A stretch of DNA of 64,000 nt. Source: Antedon mediterranea. Lineage: Eukaryota > Echinodermata > Crinoidea > Comatulida > Antedonidae. The position numbers and the translations under genes were made by a program. The notes under the pieces are model-generated. The model saw only the letters and a program-made list of their open reading frames with translations, made no database searches and was not told the origin of the DNA. Of the stretch, positions 53,461 to 64,000 are shown piece after piece (position 1 is the stretch's first letter; every line of letters starts with the position of its first letter). The DNA is taken from NCBI RefSeq assembly GCF_964355755.1, contig NC_092671.1, positions 5,469,001 through 5,533,000 of the forward strand, read 5' to 3'.

Positions 53461-56400
53461 CTGGTCAATGGCGATCAACTGCTAAACGTTTCACAGTAAA
53501 TGCTGTTCGAACACCCACTCGAGTGTTTTTAACCAGAATAGAACGCCATTACTAGTTATTTAAAATTTGTCCCATAATTTGGGAGCATTTATTTACACAT
53601 TTATGAATCAATATTTGCTCGCAGTTCAATTTTTGGATATTTTAAAAAATTTGTCTATTTTGCTGTTAACAATAATGAAACACAATTGGTTATTTTACTG
53701 CGGAATCAGTGTTTAGAAATTATCCCATATTATTAGATAATTTCCTAATTGCATTTAAAGAAAACTGTCATTATCAACCCACAACATTTAAGCTCTTTAA
53801 AGGAAGCAATTTGACTGAAAGTAAGTCATATCAATATTATAAAAAAAAATTGAAATAGGTCAACTTGGTTGATACATTTTTATAATAGATTATTGTCGGT
53901 TGTTGTCACAAAGAAAACTGGAAGTTGGAATTCTACCAAGATCTAATATTTTGAAATTCCACATATTTATTGAAGCTTATATTTAACATTGAGTATATGG
54001 AATTAAAAGTATAAAGGAAATTGGATCAAAGTATATCTAAATCTGCATTAAGATTGCTTAATTAATTAATTTCAATTATTTATATCATAATTAATAATTA
54101 TATAAAATAATGAAACAGATGATGATTCAGTGGGGAGTTGTTGGTGGTACAGTAGATGTTCATTTGTTTAAAACTATTGTATATTTATATACATCAAGAA
54201 AGTATATATAAGTAAGTATAAACTGATTGTTAAAATGACTGAGTTATTGCGCCGCTCCCTTTAGGCAGTTATACAGTAGTCCAGAGGACGGAAACATTAC
54301 AAAAGAGTATAACGCGAAAGCTATTACTTACAAAGGCTGAAAAAATGGAAATTTGTAAACTCAGACATGGGCATGCACACCTCCTGCCTTAGTGCTAAAA
54401 GCATCATTAAGGAAGAACAATTAATAAAACTGTCATTGAATCGAGCGGCGTTTTTTGTAAGAAATATTTCTTATTTTTATATTGGTACTACACAAGGAAT
54501 AACAAGGTTTATCTTCAAGGTCATAGAAATGATAACATATTATCTTAATTTTTTTTAATAAAAACAAAATCAACCTCGCCTTGGTCTTTAGTGTCATTAT
54601 GTTTATTATTGATCACTTTATTTTTACAAATCTTCATCCATTTTCTTGTTGCTACACCACAAACTGTTTACTGTAGTTTGTGTGTTTTTAGTTTTTGATC
54701 TTTATAATCCAATGTATCAGACATTACTCTTCAAACTTGACCTATTTCTGGCCTGGGTCATCTTTCCAGTAAAAAAAAATACAAATGAAAAATGAATTTT
54801 TTAGGAAGTTAATGATATAGATATTCAGAAAGTCTTTACTAATAAACTAAAAATATATTAATTTATGTAAAAACGAGCAAATATGTTGCTACCTTTACTT
54901 GTGACCAACCTATGGCCCAACCGTAAATCACACCAACAACATTTAAACAACAAATGCATGACTGCTCTGAACTTCAAAATCAAATATACAGTAATACATT
55001 TTGTTAGATATTATTGTATGTTAATATAGATTTATTATTTCCTGGGAAATAAATAAAAATAGTATCATTACAGGTACTGTACAAACTATTTTTAGAAAGG
55101 AGGAACTGCTCAAAATGTAAATAAAGTAAACATGCCAGAAACATTTTGTTTTCCTTTTTTTTTTCTAGTGTATTTTAAAAAGAAGTACAGTATTCAGTAT
55201 AGAGATAAATAAATTTGTTATGAATTTTGTTTACAATAAATGTAATAATTATTGTTTGCCACAAATGATTTTAAATTTAAAAAAAGAAAATGAAATAGGC
55301 CAGAGAGAAAATATCTCCTATTCTATGGTTGTCATTACATCGCGGATAATACAGTAGTCATGCATTTCTGTTGGAATTGAATAAAAGGGCGTGGATGCAA
55401 TTGCTCAAAACACTTAGGATTTAGCGATAATCTTACTTGTATAGAGCTGGTCATTTAATTTTCTTTGTCTGTACATCGTAAAATGCAATGCTGTAATATT
55501 GATTGTATTTTATACTTTTAGATGAATTTTTGTTGTACAGTAGTATGTAGGAGGAATATTTTGTATTCAGTGATGTAAAAGTAATTAACGAAAATGAAAG
55601 CTCAAACTACAGTGACTGAATTTGAGGTTTCACTATACAAATGTGTGTTATATAGAGATTGAAAAAGATTTAGCTACCAAACACTAAGGGTATATTCAAA
55701 CCATAGAGAATTCTCCATGGTTCAGACCATCTATTATAGTATGGTCATATTGAAATTAGTGTTAGCGAAAAATGTAAGCATTTTAAAAATTATTCTACAT
55801 TTCCTCCAAGTTTTAATATTATAATAGCAACTTTGAAAAACAAAGAAGGACACTATATATAATAACATTTACTTTGCATTCCATCAGTTTTCAGACTAAA
55901 AGTTTCTTTAAATTAAGGAAGGAAAGACATGATTCATGGTTTCTATCAAAAAGGACAGAATTCCATCCTTCTTCAAATTCTTTGTATTGTCCTTCATGGT
56001 AATGAAAGAAAAGTGAGGGCTAAAAAAAGTAGCCTCAAGCCAGTCAAGACCAAAGGTCAAGTTAGAATAGGTCAAATAAAAATAAAGTAAATTTAGTAGC
56101 AACAGTTGTACAATTTAAATCACAGTCACATTTTTACCATTACACAAATTAACAGTTCACATTTTTTCATCTTCGGCCAGGAAAATTTTTGTTAAAAGCC
56201 AAGAACCGAATCACATAGTCCTTGTCTCAGGACTATTAGAAAAGAAATATACATTATATAAACTATTTACAGTACCAGTATACGTTTTCAAACGTGGAGT
56301 ACATTTCCTACTGTATGTCACTGTAAGATTTTTACCAAAATAAGTACAGTGTGAAACCTGTAAACGGGCTATTTGATACAAGACAAGCAGATAGCTTTTG

Positions 56401-58560
56401 TTACTTTGAAAATTGGCTTCTTCTTAACAGGAATCTCGTGGATGTAAACATGTGTACAGACATTGAATATAAGCAACTTCAACCTACTTCAATTGTAAAA
56501 TAAACCATGTACAAACATGAATAACTTGTACTTTTAGTAGTTTAATTGTTGAAGTTAAAGGTAGTATTTACACTTGCCATTGGCTATTTATGTTTTAAGT
56601 AGTTTTAGGTAAAGGCTGTACGAGTACATCGCAGCTGATCATTTTAAAGCTGTATCATTTCACCTATCATTTCAGAGTCCCCAGTTTAATATCTACAAGA
56701 TAGGCTATAAATTGACAGACACTTGGTTTGTTTGGTGAATATGACGAGTTATCTTTTCACAATTCTAAAACCTATTTAAAAATCGCCATCAGGTTTAATT
56801 TTTTATTAGCAATAACATCATAAGAAACATCTTTTAATATTAATTTGTAGTACACTGTATTAAATATAAAACTCTTGCCAAAAACCTGTAGCACTCACTT
56901 TTTGGGAAAACTTGAGGTTAATTGTATGGAGTTAAAGAAAGAATGAAATGTGTTTTTATTTTTACCAAAGTAAAGTACATAATTTGTGATTTATGTTATC
57001 TTAAAGGTACCACCTTTACCTAACTGTTACATTTAGGAAATTTCAATACCTTTAACAAGTGAAATGATCCTAATAACTTGACTTCAAAGGAGAAGAGTCC
57101 TTGTTCTTAATTAGTATCATTTGTTAACTAATGACCGTCTTTTACATACAGACGAAATTAGTTAAGGTAGTCATATTATCACTCAATAAACTAATTGCTA
57201 GAACAGGATGAATTGGTTAAATTCTTGTTCATTTAATGGCCTGATTAGTAAAGTACATCTGTATAGGAATTGCTAATGCAATTTGCTACTAAATAGTTTT
57301 CAAACAAATATTTTAAATAGCAATGTGTTGCATATCGATGGAATTATGTCTCTTGCATTGCAGCATTAGTTATTATTAGACCAGGTAGTTTAATTAGTAA
57401 TTGGTTTCTTTCATTTGAAATGTCGCCTTTTCCTTTTAAACTTTGTAGTTTATTGGTATAAAAACCTCATATTACAGACAGTAGACTTTAGTCCAAATAC
57501 CTTGAATTGGGAATAACCTTTTGCAATATAAATACATTCTGAAATATTCAATATTGTTACTAATCCCGTTGAATTGAGCATATTGAAATTATATAACTTA
57601 AGTCCATTAGTTATAGACTGTAACTACAGTGTTAAACAACAATTACAAAAGGTATCTGGTATGACCCAACCCACCCTCAACTCCCCAAATTCCAGTAATT
57701 TTGGTCAGTATATTGGGTCCTCAAGACGCATAAATATTGTTCCTCTGCCACTGTATAAATTCTTTTTCCAAACTTGATCCAAGTTTACAGTCTCTTTTTT
57801 ATTCTCCACACCATCAACAGCGAGTCAAAACCACTAACACTATTTTCACAAAATCATTGTAAATAAGAATATTAAAGAATATAAATTTAACTTTTAAAAT
57901 ATTATATGACAGCGCATCAAATTGTTACAAGTTCAGCAAACTTTTTTTTGTCACGTTTAAAAAATATTTAATAAAGTACCTACAAATTGATATATGAAAG
58001 TAAAAAGTAAATTCTTTACAAATTTTGGTTTTAACGTTCTTTTCATACCTCATTGACTTTTGGCGTGTCATATATTTTCTTTTCATTCAATTCAAAGGTA
58101 GATTTAACCCAGACTTAATACATTTTTTTTTAAATCCAGCTTTTGTTATTAAACTTTTAAATATTATATTCTTGTATGAATTTCATTAAATTTATTGTGG
58201 GAAAAACTGTGTTGAAGAATTAAAAGCCCAACATGTTCCTGTCAATCTTAATGGTAATAAAACCAGACTGTAAAAATTCAATTTGTTTTCTTTTCTAAAT
58301 GGTAAATGCAAATTAGTTGTCGGTTTATTTCTGTGAATTACAATGCAAATGAAGAAGATGATTAAAAGTTTAGAAAGAAAATACTACAACAGTCTACAAT
58401 ATTCAACCTGTTGGTTTCATCGCTGTTGGTTGACAACTGAATAAAATAATAAATTGATAAATAAATAAATATCTAAATGCATCAGATTATAAATCTTCTT
58501 AGTTCTATTATAATTATTCTGAAATCATAGTTTCATCTACAATGTACTATAGTAGTAGGC
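53461..58560. other. Long non-coding stretch
   Basis: About 5 kb of AT-rich DNA. A GCGGCGTTTTTTGTAAGAA motif at 54446 recurs elsewhere in the window. No exon or complete element was recognised. Confidence 0.4.
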
Positions 58561-58571
58561 CTAGAACCCTT

Positions 58572-58608
58572 CATTTGGGACACTTTTATTATAAAAGTGT
58601 CCCAAATG
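58572..58608. repeat. Perfect 17 bp stem hairpin
   Basis: CATTTGGGACACTTTTA is followed by TTA and then its exact reverse complement. There is no T tract or other sign of a terminator, and the role is unknown. Confidence 0.85.
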
Positions 58609-58815
58609 GGATGTGGCTAGCCTGTGGATAAAGTTTATCCAGAAGCTAGACACATGCACTGCCTAAAGGAAAACCCATAATGTGTTTATACCCAGATGTT
58701 TTTTTTCTGTCATCAAAGAACATTTTTTTTCTGATGACCAAATTAACTTCACTTTAGAGATGAACAAGTTATGCCTACTAAAACAGTTTTATGCTTTTTT
58801 TTATTATTAAACAGT

Positions 58816-58846
58816 GCTTTCCTGTTCTTTAAAAGAACAGGAAAGC
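58816..58846. repeat. Perfect 15 bp stem palindrome
   Basis: GCTTTCCTGTTCTTT, one A, and the exact reverse complement. It lies 208 bases after another perfect hairpin with unrelated sequence. Confidence 0.85.
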
Positions 58847-58849
58847 AAT

Positions 58850-60480
58850 ATCATTTTCCAATTTATTTAATGTTTATTGAAACTTAATTGTAAACTACTG
58901 TATATTAATGGTAATATGGATAGACCTAAATATTTCCTGCAATTTTAGTTTGTGGTAGTATTGCTGTTAAGTAGATGCTGGAAAGTAGGCTTAATTTTCT
59001 AGTGCTTCCTACATACTCTGTCAATGATGGCCTACGCATGCTGAAACCCCATAAACACAGTTCCTGTCACCTTCAGATCAAAGAATAACCGAACTTTAAT
59101 GAATAGTTTTATCAATATCAATTAAGTTATTACCTATTACCTATATTGTATGTAGACAATTATCTTTACCACAGAAAACTTAACCTATTAATGCAGTTGA
59201 CAGATCTTGGTAGAATTTAGAAAGGAAAAGAGGTGTGGATAGAGGGTGTTGGAATGGTCTAAAGAGACTTAATTTAGGATGGGGAAAGTGAGCGAATACA
59301 TTAAATAGTTGATCTGTGCAATTTATAAAATAAGTATTTTTAACCTTTAAAACAATTTTCGCAATGTCGAGTTTGCATTTTTCAATCTTTCCTATTTACA
59401 TACCATAATTTCTCTGCTTTGTGTACAATACATGACATTGATATCTTTGTACTCTATAATACACACATCTTACACTTTCATGGACCACTTCTATGTTCCT
59501 ACAGTAAACAGTAGCACTAGAGTATTAAATTAGCCTTGGCCTTGGTATACATGGTAATCAACTGGTATCAAATAAAAAGTACAACCTGAATATTGTAAAG
59601 TCATTCAGTTACCCAGTTCCAATCAAAAAAGCAATTTAATTGTTTTTGCATACTACTGTAGGCTAGTGTACAATAAGAAATACCTTAGCTTTCTTTAGTA
59701 ATTAGTTTATTTTATTAATTTAAATTGAGCTTAGTACTAATTGTACAATTTTTCATAGTATTTTATAATTGTGAACTTTTGAGAATTAATCTTTGATTAT
59801 AAATTACCATACAGTTTTAAATTTGGTAATTTAGATCTAATAGTTTATTCTTTAATAATTATTTTGTAAAGAAAGAATTTCACATGAAGGTTTAATTAAT
59901 GACATCATTTAAGTGTAATTGAAACTTATGCATTTGAACTTGTCGGTCATAAAAGAGATAAGATCTGTTTATCCTTGATTAATGAGGGTCTTCAGTCTGA
60001 AGGATGACAATCACTGGACAAATACACTGACCATAAGCCCACTGACTTCAGCCTGATTAGGTTTTAATTGCATGTTAGATCCTAATGGGAGTGTCTGTAG
60101 GCTGTGAGCTATTTTAAGTGATTCTTGTCGGCTGGTCTCATAGACTATGTCCATAATGTCCTAAGGAATAAAACTTTATTTTTAAGTTTGGATTTCTTGT
60201 TATGATCGATGAGTAAATGGGTACCGGATGATTAGAAAATGTATTTCGTGCTTAGCTTACCTGGATAAACCGACAATTGCCTGGGCTCTTTTGGAGAATT
60301 ATGACTTAGTATTATACTTTATAGTATGTCAGTATATCTTGTCATTGCTTTGACAATATCAAAGTCTGGGTAGCCTACTGTACAATCTTGTTGCTTGTTT
60401 TTTTACCAAATTTTGTGTGGGTTATGTAGGTCAAAGTAAGCACTTAAGTGGGCCTAGTTTAGATTTTTGTACATTTACGT
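58850..60480. other. Non-coding stretch
   Basis: About 1.6 kb of AT-rich DNA. No feature was recognised. Confidence 0.4.
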
Positions 60481-60486
60481 AGTCTA

Positions 60487-61149
60487 AGACCCCATTTACA
60501 CTTACGATTTAGGCCGGCCCTGGGTCGGCCCTGGGTCGGCAATTGATAAGTGTAAATACTCCAAAAAGTTAGGCCGGCCCTGGGCCGGACGCAGATCTGG
60601 GCCACCTCTCCAGGTAGGTTCAGGAGCGGCTTTTACGTTTGGGCCGGCTTACGCAGTGAACCGTGAACAACGTTTGACCTTTTTATGAGGTTGTTGTTAT
60701 GACGATCCGACATTCTCAGTACATACCTTCCTCCTTTTCGGGCGACAATTTGTTTTCTTCATTATATAGTTAAATTTATTTTCAGACATCTTCTTTCAAT
60801 AAAGTATTCCTCCGCTTGTTTCGCATATACATAAAATATAGCCATATTATATATAAAACAGTGGGGTTCATTTTGTTTTTAATGGGACAAAAAACAACAA
60901 TACAGTACTATAAATATAAAACGGTCGGTTCGCGCGGAGAGTTGAATTGACGATCGAGAGAGAAAAATGTAAACAAACTGTACTTCGTATCCCAGCATGC
61001 AATGGTACTTCCGATAAAATTATTTACGACCAGTAATCTGTGTCGGTAGTGTAAACGCTCTGGGCCGGCCTAAAAAGTAAATATTTGCAACCGGCCCAGG
61101 ACCGACCCAGGACCGGCCCTGGACCCAAACGAAAGTGTAAATGGGGTCT
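60487..61149. mobile_element. 663 bp GC-rich-ended MITE
   Basis: The left end AGACCCCATTTACACTT is the inverse of the right end AAGTGTAAATGGGGTCT, each flanked by TA (60485-60486, 61150-61151). Subterminal GGCCGGCCCTGGGTCGG blocks are also inverted at the two sides. The interior shows no transposase frame. Confidence 0.75.
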
Positions 61150-61785
61150 TAGTTCACCCACTCTTCCTGAAAGGCCCCATTTTATTGTTAGGCGATATAA
61201 TTTGTCAGATTTATGTAACAAAAAGGTTTTAAACATATTTTTTGTTAGTTTTACTTTAGTAAAAGCAAAAATGATTACGCTATTTTTATGCTAGAATCAA
61301 TTCTGTATCTAACTGGAAAATATTATTCAACAGCTCTTAAATTAGGGTCTTCCGTTTCTCGCGGTGCCTTTAAAGATTTTAAAATCTAATTAGCATTGTA
61401 CAAATGTCTATTATTTATTATTGTACACTTGCTCCATACATCCCACAATACTGTACATGCATTTGTTCTATTAAGAATTTTGTATGATTTATGCATGGGC
61501 ATGATAACTGGAGTAATAGATTTTGTTCCAGATATTCACGATGAGTGCCTTAATAATGATAAACTAGTCTACTTATCATACCCCCAGGTTTTTACAGTCG
61601 TAGTTAGTTGGAATGTTTTATGCAAAAGTTAAATAATTAGTCCCCAGCATGTCATAATTATAATATTACAAAATAAATTATACAATACACAAGTAGGTTA
61701 ATTATACAAGTTGTATATTCTCCATGGTATAAAACAAAGCTATGGAAAATTTTTTAAGCATGATTCAGTTTTATTATCATTCTAG
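61150..61785. other. Non-coding stretch
   Basis: About 600 bases, AT-rich. An open frame at 61396-61632 lacks recognisable domains or splice context and is not called. Confidence 0.35.
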
Positions 61786-61862
61786 ATGTGAAGAAAATTG
61801 TTACATCGCCACTAACCATGAAATGTGAAGATGACACTTGTGTTATCAATCATTCCAAATGA
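61786..61862 (+). CDS. Weak candidate exon, phase-compatible with the 43.85 kb exon
   Basis: An acceptor-like ATCATTCTAG ends at 61785. In phase 1 the frame reads 25 codons to TGA at 61860-61862 and includes MKCEDDTCVINHSK, whose C-x4-C-V spacing recalls the start of an LDL-receptor class A domain, with the stop falling where that domain would have its next cysteine. It could be a broken exon, an assembly error or chance. Confidence 0.2.
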
Positions 61863-63155
61863 TTTTGATGGTCAGTTCGCTTTTTTATGGTAATTATATT
61901 TAATGGAGCTACATGTTTCTTGCCTGTCCATATGTATCAACATTTTAGTCACTAGACACGTCTTTTATTTGTAGCAAAATGAGCAACACAACTTGCTAAT
62001 ATTTTGATTAATTAATTATTTCTGGAAAAAGTTGAATTACAAAAATTGGCATATCAATATTCTATTGTTTTGAAAAAAATCTATCAAATTACCAATTAGC
62101 TACAGTATGATAAATGTTGTGCACTTCTAGAAAATGTGTTTGCTGAGGCCTATTTTCAAAATCTAAATTTAGATGCTTCTTTCTTCATGAACCCTTGCCT
62201 CGCATATGCCAAATTTCTTACATTATGCTATCTCTCACATAGTGCAGTGGTGCGATATACAATGAGGCCTATATGTGATTAGAGGAATAGTACAGTACGT
62301 ATTATTTAGATTATGTAGAGACATTTAATACTCTTGACCCAAAGATCATTCAGTGAAAGTAAAGAAATTATTGGACAACAAACTGCATTGTTTGGTCCTG
62401 TAATAGATTTTCGAGGATTATTCTTGTTTCAATTTTGTTGATATTCTAGATATAGGAATTCTTTCTTGTTTAACTCTAGGATATACAAAGTGTTTGTTGT
62501 TGATCTAGCAACTAATAATGGCTTTGTTCTTAAATTTATTCATTTTGTTAACTTTAGACGTTTCATTTTTTTTGCCGGACAGCAGAATAGTTGTTACTCA
62601 GGGATTACATTATAATATTATATACAATCTCTATTAATGTTGTCCAATTTGTTGTAAGCAAAAGAAATTTATATAGATATAGATAATTAAAACTGATCAA
62701 GAAATATTTCTTACAAAAAGCGCTGCTCGACATTTAAAAATTAATCATTGTTCTTTCTTCAGATATATTTATGATTAATTATTAAAAAGATGTCCTTTAA
62801 TTGCAAAAATACACATCATATGCCCATTTAAAAATGGACAATTTTGAACTTTACTCAACCTATAGGCATACAACTGAATACCCTCTAGAGACAACGTAAC
62901 TTCATGGCGGTACAAGTGAGAAAATTCTTCCCAGTCTGTTGATTCGTGTCTTAACTAATCAAAGGGCGACAATCCAAAATCGTTCAACCGTGAGCCCTCA
63001 TAGACTCTCTTTTCCCATACGTTTTTTTGGGTCCAGCAGCTGGGATCTATAAATTATAGTCAAGTTTACAAAGTCGCAAAACTGCCGGCCACTGCTGCTT
63101 GCTTTAGCTTCTGAATCCCTCATGGGATGTAGCTGGCTAGAGCAGCAGTGTGAAA
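61863..63155. other. Non-coding stretch
   Basis: About 1.3 kb of AT-rich DNA. On the minus strand at 62700-62735 it carries the motif also found at 16.6 and 54.4 kb. Confidence 0.4.
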
Positions 63156-63194
63156 AAAAATATAAGTTATCTTTGAGTAGATTTGTAGAACTTT

Positions 63195-63352
63195 TCCTTT
63201 GGGGTCATCCCTCTTCAGGGGACATCCCCATCAATGGGCACTTTCCTGTGAAACAGTGTATGTTTTAAAAACCACAGCCAATCCATATTTCGGGAAACCC
63301 CTATAAATATAGGGGCCCCAATTGTGTCACCTTACTAGAGTTCTACTGCATA
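63195..63352. mobile_element. Degenerate relative of the 45.3 kb MITE
   Basis: It shares TTCAGGGGACA, CCCCTAT and a terminal AGAGTTCTACTGCATA with the 163 bp MITE at 45.3 kb. The left terminus is not clear. Confidence 0.4.
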
Positions 63353-63501
63353 AGCTTTTTAAATATTACGGATGTTTGCGTTACTTTTAAGAAGGACATC
63401 TATGTATATGGAACGCCGTTTACGCAACATTTCGATGATATGAATTTTATGACGCGATATGTGAATGAAATGCATCGATATGAATTGAATGGCGTGATAT
63501 A

Positions 63502-63655
63502 TGAATGAAATGTTTTGAATTGAATGCTTTGAATTGAATGTTTTGAATGAAATGTTTTGAATGAAATGTTTTGAATTGAATGTTTTGAATAAAATGTTTT
63601 GAATGAAATGTTTTGAATGAAATGTTTTGAATTAAATGTTTTGAATGAAAATGAA
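63502..63655. repeat. 14 bp tandem repeat TTTTGAATGAAATG
   Basis: About eleven copies of TTTTGAATGAAATG with small variants (AATTGAATG, AATAAAATG). It lies at the outer edge of the left arm of the foldback structure, and its inverse begins to appear at the window end. Confidence 0.8.
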
Positions 63656-64000
63656 TGTTTGAATTGAATTGAAAAGTCAAACTATTGGCGGCGTATGTCA
63701 TTCCCGCTCGCGATTTTTTTTCAACCTCTTAATAGGCCTAAGCATGGGTACCCTCATCTCCTTTCAACGCTGTCATCAATATGAATCCTTTACAGAGACT
63801 CCCTAACAGACCTGAAACATTGGAATACATATTTCCGAACCCAGGTCTGTTAGGATTCTCTGTAAAGGCAGCGTGGAAGAAAGGAGATGAGGGTCCCAGG
63901 CTTAGGCCTAAGAGGTTGAGAAAATAATCGCGAGCGAGAATGACATACGCCACCAATAGTTTGACTTTTCAATTCAATTCAAACATTTCATTCAAAACAT
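63640..64000. mobile_element. Foldback element running off the right edge
   Basis: The left arm (about 63640-63813) and right arm (63843-64000) are inverted copies with a loop of about 29 bases. Shared blocks include GAAAAGTCAAACTATTGG, GTATGTCATTC, GCTCGCGAT, AACCTCTTA and CTCATCTCCTTTC. The right arm ends inside the inverse of the 14 bp repeat, so the structure continues beyond the window. Confidence 0.75.

Noticed and set aside
63738-63956. 72-codon minus-strand open frame
   Set aside because: It spans the two arms and loop of the foldback element and has no independent support.

Overview
This is an AT-rich animal nuclear window with split genes, canonical GT/AG introns, long non-coding stretches and many transposon remnants. 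The two readable genes are an eight-cysteine (MEGF/Draper-type) EGF-repeat gene and an animal-type dihydrofolate reductase. Together with the TTAA, TA and Harbinger-like MITEs and tRNA-derived SINE remnants, they suggest a marine invertebrate, possibly an echinoderm or other deuterostome. That placement is inference; no species-diagnostic sequence was seen.

Layout. 1-2087: the 3' part of a plus-strand gene with six complete EGF-like repeats and part of a seventh in one exon, followed by three exons encoding a six-cysteine C-terminal region of about 143 residues. 2758-6980: a complete five-exon DHFR gene encoding 193 residues. Its intron 1 carries a 1.4 kb inverted-repeat element and its intron 3 a SINE-like insertion. 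7200-16300: intergenic DNA with two TTAA-flanked MITEs, two inverted copies of a 1.57 kb element (here called type C), a minisatellite, a 115-125 bp tandem repeat and a foldback MITE. 17254-33118: a 15.9 kb array built from a third type C element and nine related 1.5-1.6 kb elements of two further types (A and B), all on the minus strand. 33.1-64 kb: mostly unrecognised non-coding DNA with an 88 bp satellite split by a Harbinger-like element, several other MITEs, a likely signal-peptide exon at 43.85 kb, and a foldback structure that runs off the right edge.

The most striking structure is the array. Each element has a hairpin at its 5' end and, at its 3' end, a hairpin followed by CTAG, as in Helitron-like elements. 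Ten 5' hairpins and ten 3' ends are present but do not alternate. Five 5' hairpins are stacked at the right edge, and most element bodies lack an adjacent 5' hairpin. Read along the minus strand, the ends nest like correctly matched brackets, and the type (A, B or C) agrees for every pair. This points to repeated insertion of related elements into one preferred spot just inside the 5' hairpin of an earlier copy. It does not fit simple tandem duplication of a whole unit or a head-to-tail rolling-circle concatemer. No transposase, Rep or helicase frame is present, so all these elements look non-autonomous.

The two genes have no evident functional link. Exon boundaries come from reading frame continuity across GT/AG sites and have not been tested against transcripts.
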